Source of the DNA: Clostridia bacterium
Lineage (GTDB): Bacteria > Bacillota > Clostridia > UMGS1883
Assembly (NCBI GenBank): GCA_017441965.1
Contig: JAFSBF010000033.1
Coordinates: 1 to 15,691, forward strand
DNA: 15,691 nucleotides
Direction: 5' to 3'
Part shown: positions 6,419-13,245 of the stretch, in pieces
How the letters are laid out: each line of letters opens with the position of its first letter
Position numbering within the stretch: the stretch's first letter is position 1
Position numbers and translations under genes: made by a program
Notes under the pieces: model-generated
Told to the model about the DNA's origin: nothing
What the model saw: only the letters and a program-made list of their open reading frames with translations
Databases searched by the model: none

Positions 6419-7102
6419 ATGAAAATTCTGATTGTAGACGATGAAAAATTGCTTGTAAAAGGCATTAAATTCAATCTTGAGCAGGACGGCTATGAAACCG
6501 AAACCGCATATGACGGAGAAGAGGCACTTAAAATAGCAAGGGATAAGAGTATATCCTTAATTATACTTGATTTGATGCTTCCCGGTATTGACGGACTTAC
6601 GGTATGTCAGAAAATCAGGGAGTTTTCCTCTGTGCCTATAATTATGCTTACGGCAAAAACGGAGGATATGGATAAAATCCTCGGTCTTGAATACGGTGCG
6701 GACGATTACCTTACAAAGCCGTTTAATATTCTTGAACTTAAAGCGAGAATAAAGGCAATTTTAAGAAGGGTTACAAATCAGAATGCCCCAGGTGCAAAAA
6801 GTACGCTTAGTGTAGGCGGTATTGACCTTGACTACAATCTGCGCAGAGTGAAAATCGGGAACAAGGTTATTGAGCTTACCGCAAAGGAATTTGATTTGTG
6901 CGACCTTTTTGTATCAAACCCCGGCAAAGTTTATTCGAGAGAAAATCTGCTTGATATAGTGTGGGGATACGATTATCCCGGTGATATAAGAACGGTTGAC
7001 GTACACGTGCGCCGCCTTCGTGAAAAGATTGAGCCTGATGCAGCGGCTCCCACATATATTCTTACCAAGTGGGGGGTAGGTTACTATTTTAAAGAAAATT
7101 AA
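6419..7102 (+). CDS. OmpR/PhoB-family response regulator
   Basis: A 227-residue DNA-binding response regulator of standard length. The receiver domain (~1-118) has the acidic pair Asp7-Asp8, phospho-acceptor Asp51 (in LIILDLMLPG), Thr78 and Lys100 (in YLTKPF), so it is phosphorylation-competent. The winged-helix effector domain (~127-224) includes ELTAKEFDLCDLF, the recognition helix region RTVDVHVRRLREKIE, and the C-terminal hairpin WGVGYYF. It binds promoter DNA as a dimer when phosphorylated. ATG 6419 follows AAGGGG by 10 bases. It lies seven bases ahead of its cognate histidine kinase. Similarity is to the PhoP/WalR/ResD branch, but no target genes can be named from the sequence. Its operon continues into a GerMN lipoprotein and possibly the hydrogenase-sensor cassette. 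Confidence 0.95.
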   Translation: MKILIVDDEKLLVKGIKFNLEQDGYETETAYDGEEALKIARDKSISLIILDLMLPGIDGLTVCQKIREFSSVPIIMLTAKTEDMDKILGLEYGADDYLTKPFNILELKARIKAILRRVTNQNAPGAKSTLSVGGIDLDYNLRRVKIGNKVIELTAKEFDLCDLFVSNPGKVYSRENLLDIVWGYDYPGDIRTVDVHVRRLREKIEPDAAAPTYILTKWGVGYYFKEN

Positions 7103-7109
7103 AGAAGGT

Positions 7110-8510
7110 ATGCAAAGCATCAGGTGGAGACTGGTGCTGACATACTTTATAATAATCGTACTTACTCTGGGCGTAATTGGTGTGTATATAACGAATTCAA
7201 TGCGCCAGTACAACCTAAATCAGAAAAAAATACAAATTCTTTCTCAGGCAAATGTTATTGCAGGATACATTTCGCAGTATCAGGACCTCAGCGATAAAAG
7301 CATAAACTACCTTCTTGAACAGCAGCAGATAGATAGCAGGAGTAGGGTGCTTATGCTTGATAAGGATGCCCGTGTGATGTATGACTCCAACAATGGTATT
7401 ATGCAGGGAAAGCTTATGCCCACAGCCGCTATTTTAGATGCTATTGATGGTAATAACAATGTAGAGCAGCTTACAGATGCCGATGATGAGCTTATTATCT
7501 GTGCGGCAGTTCCCATAATTGAACATAAGGCAGTAACAGGCGTTATATATTATCAGGCGTCGGCGGCAGACACGGTTGACTTTATGAATCAGATTTTTGC
7601 CACGATGCTGATGCTTACTATACTTGTAAGTATTATTATCGGCGTGGTAAGCTTTATAATGTCGGGAATTATTACAGAGCCTATCCGCTCCCTTACTGAA
7701 AAGCTTAGTAAGGCGGCAGAGGAAAACACTGACTATATAATCGAAAAGGATACGGGCGGAGAAATAGGTCAGCTTATTGATTCGTTCAATAAAATGACAA
7801 GGCAGATACAAATTCAGGAAACGAAAAGACAGGAATTTGTATCAAATGCTTCGCACGAGCTTAAAACGCCGCTCAGCTCAATAAAGCTTATTTCCGATTC
7901 GCTTCTCAATGTTCAGGATGCTCCCCGTGAAATGGTTGACGAATTTTTAACTGATATGAATGTTCAGGTAGACCGCCTGACGAGAATTGTTGATAAGCTC
8001 CTCACCCTTACACGTATGGATAACAGCGCAGTTGTTTCACGTATGGAGTTTGCGGTAACGGATATTACGGAGCTTTGCACAAATATTGCAAAGGCGCTTC
8101 GCCCGCTTGCAGAGCAGAAGCATATAGAGCTTTCCTGTAATGCTGACACACCTGTTTATTCTAAAATTGAGCGTGACAGAATGTGGGAGGCTATATATAA
8201 TGTGCTTGACAACAGCATAAAATATACAAAAGAGGGCGGCAGTGTATCTCTTAATGTTACAAAAGATGAAAACAGTGTAATTATAGAAATTTCTGATACG
8301 GGAATTGGAATTGCCTCTGAGGAGCTGTATAAGATTTTTGACAGATTTTACCGTGTGGACAAGGCACGTTCAAGAGAAACGGGCGGTACAGGTCTGGGAC
8401 TTTCAATTGCGCTTACTGCAGTAGAGCTTCACGGCGGTAATATCCACGTTGAAAGTGAGGAAGGCAGAGGAAGCACATTCCGTATAATTATCCCCATAAC
8501 ATTTAAATAA
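7110..8510 (+). CDS. Membrane sensor histidine kinase (HAMP, HisKA, HATPase)
   Basis: A 466-residue sensor kinase partnered with the response regulator just upstream. A first transmembrane helix (~8-28) is followed by an extracytoplasmic domain of about 130 residues (~30-160), possibly Cache- or PAS-like, and a second helix (~162-186). Then come a HAMP linker starting at ITEPIRSLTEKL, a HisKA dimerisation domain with phospho-acceptor His249 (SNASHELKTPLSS) and a HATPase domain: N box NVLDNSIKYT (Asn368), G1 DTGIGI, F-like FDRFYRVDKAR, G2 GGTGLGLSI. All catalytic motifs are intact. The ATG at 7110 has GAAGG only one or two bases upstream, so translation probably depends on coupling to the response regulator, which ends seven bases before. 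The signal sensed is unknown. Confidence 0.94.
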   Translation: MQSIRWRLVLTYFIIIVLTLGVIGVYITNSMRQYNLNQKKIQILSQANVIAGYISQYQDLSDKSINYLLEQQQIDSRSRVLMLDKDARVMYDSNNGIMQGKLMPTAAILDAIDGNNNVEQLTDADDELIICAAVPIIEHKAVTGVIYYQASAADTVDFMNQIFATMLMLTILVSIIIGVVSFIMSGIITEPIRSLTEKLSKAAEENTDYIIEKDTGGEIGQLIDSFNKMTRQIQIQETKRQEFVSNASHELKTPLSSIKLISDSLLNVQDAPREMVDEFLTDMNVQVDRLTRIVDKLLTLTRMDNSAVVSRMEFAVTDITELCTNIAKALRPLAEQKHIELSCNADTPVYSKIERDRMWEAIYNVLDNSIKYTKEGGSVSLNVTKDENSVIIEISDTGIGIASEELYKIFDRFYRVDKARSRETGGTGLGLSIALTAVELHGGNIHVESEEGRGSTFRIIIPITFK

Positions 8511-8527
8511 AAAAGGGAGGGTGCAGG

Positions 8528-9439
8528 ATGAAAAAAGTTATTTCAGTTTTACTTATAATAATTTTGAGTGTATCACTTTTTTTCGGGTGCAACCAGAAGA
8601 AAACTTATGTAAACGTTTATTTTAAGGATAAAATGTCAAATAACCTGAGTGCAGAAAAAAGACTTTTAAAAAAGGATAGTAATTCGCCGTCGGATGTGGC
8701 TAAATTTGCACTTTCTGAACTTATTGCAGGTCCGCAAAATGAAGCAAACGAGGCACTTTTGCCAAAAGAGGCAAAGCTTTTAAAGTTTTCATTAAATGAC
8801 GGTGTAGCAACAGTAAATATGTCGTCACATTTTGCACAGAAGGAAGGAACGCAGGCACTTCTTCTGCGTTTGTCATTTGTGAATACTCTTTGTGAAATAA
8901 AAGGTATTGACGGAATAGTTATACAGGTTGAAGGAAAACCCATTATATCTGAAACAACGGGAAAGGAAATCGGCGTCCTGAGCCTTGAGAATATAGCGTT
9001 AAATACAGTGGATACAAACGTTATGGAAAAGAAAACACTGAAGCTGTATTTCCCTGATAAAGAGGGCGGCAAGCTAAGAATCGAAAAACGCAGTGTGGAA
9101 ATACAAAATGCACTTTCACTTGAAAAAACAGTTGTGAGTGAGCTTATAAAAGGTCCGTCGAAGGACAATCTTTCTGCATCAATTCCTGCAGGAACAAAGC
9201 TTTTAGGAATAGAAACAAAGGACAATGTGTGCTTTGTAAACTTCTCCAGTGAATTTGTATCGAAAACAAATTCAGGCTCGCTTGCGACAACGATGACGCT
9301 TTATTCTGTCGTTAATTCGCTTTGCGCCCTTGATGGTGTTTCAAGTGTGCAGGTGCTTATAAACGGAGAAAACGGTGTTGAAATGGGTAATTTTGTACTT
9401 GATATTCCTTATGAAAAAAATGAAAATATTGTAGGATAA
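8528..9439 (+). CDS. Lipoprotein with two GerMN domains
   Basis: A 303-residue predicted lipoprotein: the hydrophobic signal sequence ends in a lipobox SLFFGC, with the lipidated cysteine at position 21. The mature part contains two tandem GerMN repeats (~27-165 and ~168-298). Each has the layout 'VYF-x-D ... A(L/V)SELI-x-GP ... P-x-x-x-KLL ... V-x-F/N-S-S-x-F', as seen in ALSELIAGPQ and VVSELIKGPS. GerMN domains occur in GerM, a spore-formation and germination lipoprotein, and in lipoproteins encoded beside two-component systems; they are thought to bind ligands at the envelope. It starts 17 bases after the histidine kinase with an AGGGAGG ribosome binding site and may act as an accessory sensor for it. 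That link is inference from position. The tandem domain form by itself does not prove sporulation. Confidence 0.88.
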   Translation: MKKVISVLLIIILSVSLFFGCNQKKTYVNVYFKDKMSNNLSAEKRLLKKDSNSPSDVAKFALSELIAGPQNEANEALLPKEAKLLKFSLNDGVATVNMSSHFAQKEGTQALLLRLSFVNTLCEIKGIDGIVIQVEGKPIISETTGKEIGVLSLENIALNTVDTNVMEKKTLKLYFPDKEGGKLRIEKRSVEIQNALSLEKTVVSELIKGPSKDNLSASIPAGTKLLGIETKDNVCFVNFSSEFVSKTNSGSLATTMTLYSVVNSLCALDGVSSVQVLINGENGVEMGNFVLDIPYEKNENIVG

Positions 9440-9444
9440 AATGC

Positions 9445-9459
9445 TTGTCATATTGACAA
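9445..9459. promoter_or_regulatory. Short palindrome ahead of the hydrogenase-sensor cassette
   Basis: TTGTCA-TAT-TGACAA is a perfect 6-3-6 inverted repeat in the 39-base gap between the GerMN gene and the first DRTGG gene. There is no T run, so it is not a classical terminator. It could be an operator. A weak promoter is possible upstream (TTGATA at 9399, GAAAAT at 9422), but it is not convincing. Confidence 0.4.
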
Positions 9460-9478
9460 ACGAAAGGTGTGGCTTTTT

Positions 9479-9832
9479 ATGAAACTTTCAGAGGTGAAAA
9501 ATATTCTTAATGCACAGGTTGTTGTAGGAGAGGAATTTCTCGAAAGGGAGGTTCACAGTGCATGCGGCAGTGACCTTATGAGTGACGTGCTTGCTTTTGT
9601 AAAGGATCAGGCACTTCTTCTTACTGGACTTGTAAACGGTCAGGTTATAAGGACCGCAGAAATGATGGATATAAAGGCAGTTGTTTTTGTACGCGGTAAA
9701 AAGCCTACAGATGAGGTAACAGCGCTTGCAAATGAGTATTCTATGGTTGTTATGACTACTGATGCCCCGCTTTACGCTGCGTGCGGAAAGCTCTATTGTG
9801 AGGGACTTGTACCGAAAGAGAGGCTTGATTGA
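9479..9832 (+). CDS. DRTGG-domain protein (first copy)
   Basis: A 117-residue soluble protein resembling DRTGG-domain proteins: an N-terminal helix (KLSEVKNILNAQVV), then SDLMSDVLAFVKDQALLLTG, alternating alpha/beta with DIKAVVFVRGKKPTDEVTALANEYSMVVMTT split by a short turn, and a C-terminal LYAACGKLY helix. DRTGG domains also occur beside CBS domains and in phosphotransacetylase-like proteins; the ligand is not established. Families annotated this way sit in the hydrogenase-associated cassette of clostridia such as Clostridium thermocellum (from memory of those neighbourhoods). ATG 9479 follows AAAGGTG by about nine bases; GTG 9467 lies within the site. The stop is two bases before the next gene's ATG, indicating tight coupling. 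It is a paralogue of the gene at 11598. Confidence 0.75.
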   Translation: MKLSEVKNILNAQVVVGEEFLEREVHSACGSDLMSDVLAFVKDQALLLTGLVNGQVIRTAEMMDIKAVVFVRGKKPTDEVTALANEYSMVVMTTDAPLYAACGKLYCEGLVPKERLD

Positions 9833-9834
9833 TT

Positions 9835-10263
9835 ATGGCGGAAAACTCGGTGAAGCTTCATTACAATGTTGATGCATCGGATTTCACCGTTGCAGGGCAG
9901 GCGAGCGGTGCCGTTAAAAAGGTGCTTAAGCAGCTTGGCTTTTCTGCCGACGTAATACGCAGGGTTGCCGTGGCAATGTATGAGTGTGAAATAAATATGG
10001 TTATTCACGCAGACGGCGGAGAAATTGACGTTGAGATTACTCCTGAAAAAATCCGTATGATTCATAAAGACCGTGGTCCCGGAATAAAAGATATAGAAAA
10101 AGCTATGCAGGAGGGTTATTCTACTGCAGATGAAAAGGTAAGGGAACTTGGCTTTGGCGCAGGGATGGGACTTCCTAATATGAAACGCTATACCGATGAA
10201 ATGAATATCTCTACAGAACTTGAAAAAGGCACAGTTGTTGATATGACGGTGCTCGTAAAATAA
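9835..10263 (+). CDS. RsbW/SpoIIAB-like ATP-binding protein (anti-sigma-factor-type kinase fold)
   Basis: A 142-residue single-domain GHKL ATPase of the HATPase_c_2 type, the length and layout of RsbW and SpoIIAB. Motifs: the N box AMYECEINMVIHA, with Glu50 and Asn54 matching the catalytic Glu and Mg-binding Asn of SpoIIAB; the G1 box DRGPGI; and a lid plus G2 region, GFGAGMGLPNMKRY. ATP binding is well supported. Serine kinase activity on a STAS-domain partner is possible, but no anti-anti-sigma or sigma gene lies in the window, so the partner is unknown. ATG 9835 is used (TTG 9829 overlaps the previous stop); GAGAGG lies about 11 bases upstream. Its position between a DRTGG gene and the hydrogenase-like sensor suggests it passes on a redox signal. 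Confidence 0.85.
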   Translation: MAENSVKLHYNVDASDFTVAGQASGAVKKVLKQLGFSADVIRRVAVAMYECEINMVIHADGGEIDVEITPEKIRMIHKDRGPGIKDIEKAMQEGYSTADEKVRELGFGAGMGLPNMKRYTDEMNISTELEKGTVVDMTVLVK

Positions 10264-10287
10264 TGTCATAAAAGGAGTGGGTAAAAG

Positions 10288-11583
10288 GTGTCTGCAGAAA
10301 AAACGAATTTGCTTTATCACAGTGTGTGCCTTGAACAGGATTTGTGCAAGGGCTGCACAACGTGTATCCGCCTTTGTCCTACGCAGGCAATCCGTGTACA
10401 AAACGGGAAGGCTAAAATAATACGTGAGAGGTGTATTGACTGCGGAGAATGTGTACGCAGATGTCCTTATCACGCAAAAAAGGTTGTGAGCGACGGGTTT
10501 GATGCCCTTTCGCAGTATAAATACAATATTGCTCTTGTAGCACCTGCCTTTTGCGGTCAGTTTTCAAAGGCGACAGATATAAATGTAATACTGACGGGAC
10601 TTAAAAAGACAGGATTTGACGATGTGTTTGAAGTGGCACGGGGTGCTGAGGTTATAACGCAGAAAACACGTGAGATACTTGCAGAGAAGAAAAACGACAA
10701 ACCGATAATTTCATCGGCATGTCCTGCAGTGGTGCGCCTTATAGCGGTGCGTTTTCCGTCGCTTTCGGAAAATGTTATCCCACTGACCTCGCCGATGGAG
10801 GTTGCCGCACAGATGGCACGCAAGGAAGCACGGGAGAAAACAGGCCTTTCAGACAGTGAAATCGGCACGTTCTTTATCTCGCCATGTCCTGCGAAGGTCA
10901 CAGCCGTGAAACAGCCCCTCGCACTGCAAAAATCAGATGTAAGCGGTGTAATATCGGTTAAGGATGTATATATCCGCCTTGCACATACTTTAAGCGGTAT
11001 GACAGAGGTGGAAAAGCTTTCCGTTGCAGGGCGTGACGGCGTCAGATGGGCACGAAGCGGAGGAGAAGCAGAGGCACTCGGAATTAAAAATTATATAGCC
11101 GTTGACGGAATACATAATGTAATAAAAATACTTGAGGAGTTAGAGGACGAAAAACTCAAAAACATTGATTATATTGAGGCTCTTGCGTGCGTAAGCGGCT
11201 GCACGGGCGGACCTCTTAATGTGGAAAATGAATTTATTGCAAATTCGAGAATTCGTAACATTACGGAGGATATGGAAAACGCTCAGGTAAAGGCAGATGA
11301 AGACATCAGTCTTTTCTGGGACAAGAAGGTTGACTATCAGCCATTCTCACCGCTTGATAGTGATATGGGGGAGGCAATGCGTAAAATGGCATTGCTTGAG
11401 GAAATTTACCAAAGACTGCCCCAGCTTGACTGCGGAAGCTGCGGAAGTCCGACCTGCCGTGAATTTGCAGAGGATATTGTCCGTGGCAAAGCTCAGGAGA
11501 AGGATTGCATTTTCCGTCTGCGTGAAAAAATTGAGATGCTTGCAAAAGAAATTACAGAAATAAGTAAAATGATAAATGAATAA
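10288..11583 (+). CDS. Sensory [FeFe]-hydrogenase-like protein (HydS/HsfB type) with ferredoxin and C-terminal Fe-S domains
   Basis: A 431-residue multi-cluster protein. A 2x[4Fe-4S] ferredoxin domain opens it (Cys20/23/26/30 and Cys49/52/55/59). A hydrogenase large-subunit-like domain (~78-335) carries reduced forms of the three H-cluster motifs: SSACP (Cys145), SPCPAK (Cys200, Lys203) and ACVSGC (Cys301, Cys305). A C-terminal four-cysteine Fe-S domain has DCGSCGSPTC (Cys382/385/390) and Cys407. The four H-cluster cysteines are kept, but the proton-relay Cys next to Cys145 is Ala144, as in sensory (HydS) rather than H2-producing enzymes. It probably senses H2 or cellular redox state. Prototype HydS proteins carry a PAS domain, which this one lacks. 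The GTG start at 10288 has AGGAG ten bases upstream. It is flanked by paralogous DRTGG genes and followed by PHP, then the hydrogenase operon. Confidence 0.9.
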   Translation: MSAEKTNLLYHSVCLEQDLCKGCTTCIRLCPTQAIRVQNGKAKIIRERCIDCGECVRRCPYHAKKVVSDGFDALSQYKYNIALVAPAFCGQFSKATDINVILTGLKKTGFDDVFEVARGAEVITQKTREILAEKKNDKPIISSACPAVVRLIAVRFPSLSENVIPLTSPMEVAAQMARKEAREKTGLSDSEIGTFFISPCPAKVTAVKQPLALQKSDVSGVISVKDVYIRLAHTLSGMTEVEKLSVAGRDGVRWARSGGEAEALGIKNYIAVDGIHNVIKILEELEDEKLKNIDYIEALACVSGCTGGPLNVENEFIANSRIRNITEDMENAQVKADEDISLFWDKKVDYQPFSPLDSDMGEAMRKMALLEEIYQRLPQLDCGSCGSPTCREFAEDIVRGKAQEKDCIFRLREKIEMLAKEITEISKMINE

Positions 11584-11597
11584 CTGGAGAGATTGAT

Positions 11598-11924
11598 ATG
11601 ACCGTTAAGGAAATTGCCGAAAGGCTTGCGCTTACCCCGATATGTGTGGGAGATGTTGAAAAATGCGTTACAGGCTGCCATATAGGTGACCTTTTAAGCC
11701 TTGTAATGAGTAAGGCGCAAAGCGGAGATGCATGGATAACAATTCAGGGCAATATTAATGTTCCTGCGGTAGCTTCGCTTACAGACTGCGCAATGGTAAT
11801 TGTTGCCGAGGGAATGAAGCTTGACGAAAATGCGCAAAGCCGTGCAGAGCAGGAGGGTATATCCATATATTCGTCCGAAAAAAGTGCATATGCCCTTGCG
11901 TGTGAAATTAAGGAATGCCTATGA
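11598..11924 (+). CDS. DRTGG-domain protein (second copy)
   Basis: A 108-residue soluble alpha/beta protein. After an N-terminal helix (TVKEIAERLALTPI) comes HIGDLLSLVMSKAQSGDAWITIQG, then NVPAVASLTDCAMVIVAEG and a terminal SAYALACEIKE helix. The order of elements aligns with the gene at 9479 ('DLxSxV', then 'TxxGxxN', then 'DxxxVVxxxG', then 'YAAxxxxxx'), so the two are likely diverged duplicates. The start ATG 11598 follows GGAGAG by about six bases. Its final codons overlap the PHP gene in an ATGA arrangement (11921-11924), implying translational coupling. A ligand or partner for the sensor at 10288 is a reasonable guess but is not shown. Confidence 0.72.
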   Translation: MTVKEIAERLALTPICVGDVEKCVTGCHIGDLLSLVMSKAQSGDAWITIQGNINVPAVASLTDCAMVIVAEGMKLDENAQSRAEQEGISIYSSEKSAYALACEIKECL

Positions 11925-12610
11925 AGTGCTATTATGATTTTCACATACATTCCTGCCTTTCTCCCTGCGGTGATATGGACATGACACCGCACAGTATTGC
12001 AGGAATGAGTTACATAAACGGACTTAATGCGATAGCCGTTGCAGACCATAATACGGCACGTAATGTACGTGCCGTTACAAATGCTGCACAGCAGTACGGT
12101 ATTACTGTTGTGCCTGCGATAGAGGCTGAAAGTGCGGAGAGTATTCATCTTCTGTGCCTTTTTCCGTCTGTTGAGGCGGCAGAGGATATGGGAGAACTGC
12201 TCGAAAAAAATCTTCCCCCCGTAAAAAACCGCCCCGATATTTTCGGGGAGCAGGTCATAATGAATGAATGTGACGAAAAGCAGGGGGAGATAGATGTTCT
12301 TCTCATAAATGCAACGATGCTCAGCGTGGAAGAAATTAAAGAGGAAGCTGAGAAACGTGGCGGATTATGCATTGCCGCACATATAGACAGAGAGAAAAAC
12401 GGTATTGTGGCAATTTTAGGATGCGTTCCCAAGGAACTTTCCTTTTCTACGCTCGAGCTTTCCAAAAATGCGGCAGATTTTGAAAAGGACGAAGAGTATA
12501 AATATATTTCTGACAGTGATGCCCATAATCTTACAGATATTGCGGAAAAAAGAAGCTTTTTGGAGGTTGAGAATCTGACCATAGGCGAAATTTTAAAAAA
12601 TTTAAGATAA
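11921..12610 (+). CDS. PHP-domain metal-dependent phosphoesterase
   Basis: A 229-residue PHP-fold protein with the metal-binding residues in the expected order: DFHIH (His8, His10), VADHN (Asp42, His43), PAIEAE (Glu68/Glu70), HLLCLF (His76), AAHIDR (His154) and DSDAH (Asp200, His202). PHP enzymes are di- or trinuclear metal hydrolases acting on histidinol phosphate, oligoribonucleotides/nucleotides such as pAp, or DNA polymerase proofreading substrates; this short stand-alone form resembles the YciV/TrpH-type nucleotide-phosphatase group. ATG 11921 is chosen: it forms the ATGA overlap and has AAGGAA five to six bases upstream; ATG 11915 lies inside the site. The enzyme closes the cassette, and its substrate may be a small signalling nucleotide; that is conjecture. 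No terminator separates it clearly from the next promoter. Confidence 0.87.
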   Translation: MKCYYDFHIHSCLSPCGDMDMTPHSIAGMSYINGLNAIAVADHNTARNVRAVTNAAQQYGITVVPAIEAESAESIHLLCLFPSVEAAEDMGELLEKNLPPVKNRPDIFGEQVIMNECDEKQGEIDVLLINATMLSVEEIKEEAEKRGGLCIAAHIDREKNGIVAILGCVPKELSFSTLELSKNAADFEKDEEYKYISDSDAHNLTDIAEKRSFLEVENLTIGEILKNLR

Positions 12611-12635
12611 AATGCGAAAAAATCGGTTTTTATTG

Positions 12636-12664
12636 TAGACAAAAAGGTTTAAGTTTGGTATAAT
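12636..12664 (+). promoter_or_regulatory. Promoter of the hydrogenase/NADH-oxidoreductase operon
   Basis: -35 TAGACA (12636-12641), a 17-base spacer and a perfect -10 TATAAT (12659-12664), preceded by TGG in the extended -10 position. Transcription would start near 12671, leaving a leader of about 80 bases before ATG 12751. Confidence 0.8.
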
Positions 12665-12682
12665 TATTAAGGTGTTGGTTTA

Positions 12683-12702
12683 ATCGATAATCAAATATCG
12701 AT
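12683..12702. promoter_or_regulatory. Candidate operator (7-bp inverted repeat) downstream of the hydrogenase promoter
   Basis: ATCGATA-ATCAAA-TATCGAT is a perfect 7-6-7 inverted repeat beginning about 18 bases past the -10 box, where a bound repressor would block transcription. The 6-N6-6 core (18 bp) has the same geometry as Rex redox-repressor sites (TTGTTA-N6-TAACAA) but differs from that consensus in two positions of each half-site (TCGATA versus TTGTTA). Confidence 0.5.
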
Positions 12703-12750
12703 ATTAACTGTAAATGTAATTTATTTTTATATATTTTAGGAGGTATAGGC

Positions 12751-13245
12751 ATGGCAAAAGAAGCAGTTATTCCCTTCAAGGGAACAGCACAACAGGAAGA
12801 ACAGCTTATGGGTGTTATTGCCCAGTACAAGGATCAGGACGGCGCTCTTATCCCCGTTCTTCATAAGGCACAGGAAATCTACGGATACCTTCCGATAGAA
12901 GTTCAGACCAAGATTGCAGAAGGACTTAATGTTCCCCTTGCAGAGGTTTACGGTGTTGTAACTTTCTACACACAGTTCTCTCTTAATCCCAAGGGCGAAT
13001 ACAAAATCGGTGTTTGTCTTGGTACTGCTTGCTACGTTAAGGGCAGCGGTGATATTCTTGAAAAGATTAAGGAAATCATCGGAATTGATGTTGACGGATG
13101 TACTCCCGACGGTAAGTTCTCTCTTGAGGCTACACGTTGTATAGGTGCATGCGGTCTTGCGCCCGTATTTACAATAAATGAAGATGTTTTCGGACGTATT
13201 ACGGCTGATGACGTTGCAGGAATACTTGAAAAGTACAATAACTGA
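12751..13245 (+). CDS. hydC: NuoE-like [2Fe-2S] subunit of an [FeFe]-hydrogenase / NAD-linked oxidoreductase (HydC)
   Basis: A 164-residue thioredoxin-like ferredoxin of the complex I 24-kDa/NuoE family, full length. The N-terminal helical part (QLMGVIAQYKDQDGALIPVL, then GYLPIEV, GVVTFYTQFS) is typical. Four [2Fe-2S] ligands are present: CLGTAC (Cys89, Cys94) and CIGAC (Cys130, Cys134). In electron-bifurcating clostridial and Thermotoga hydrogenases this subunit passes electrons with the NuoF-like flavoprotein and HydA; hydC follows the Thermotoga naming, and similar subunits also occur in NADP-reducing hydrogenases and formate dehydrogenases. The ribosome binding site AGGAGG eight bases before ATG 12751 is perfect. 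It is the first gene of the operon; its stop overlaps the next start as TGATG. Codon use (AAG, GGT, CTT, TAC) suggests high expression. Confidence 0.9.
   Translation: MAKEAVIPFKGTAQQEEQLMGVIAQYKDQDGALIPVLHKAQEIYGYLPIEVQTKIAEGLNVPLAEVYGVVTFYTQFSLNPKGEYKIGVCLGTACYVKGSGDILEKIKEIIGIDVDGCTPDGKFSLEATRCIGACGLAPVFTINEDVFGRITADDVAGILEKYNN

Noticed and set aside
8617..9225. 202-residue open frame on the minus strand inside the GerMN gene
   Set aside because: It is the antisense of a gene with a clear lipobox and two GerMN domains; the Ser/Phe-rich translation matches no family and has no ribosome binding site context.
9793..10473. 226-residue minus-strand open frame over the RsbW-like gene and its neighbours
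   Set aside because: It crosses three plus-strand genes with intact motifs; the Cys/His-rich translation is typical of an antisense frame.
12683..12702. Firm Rex operator call
   Set aside because: Geometry matches but two of six bases in each half-site differ from TTGTTA, so it is listed only as a candidate operator of unknown regulator.
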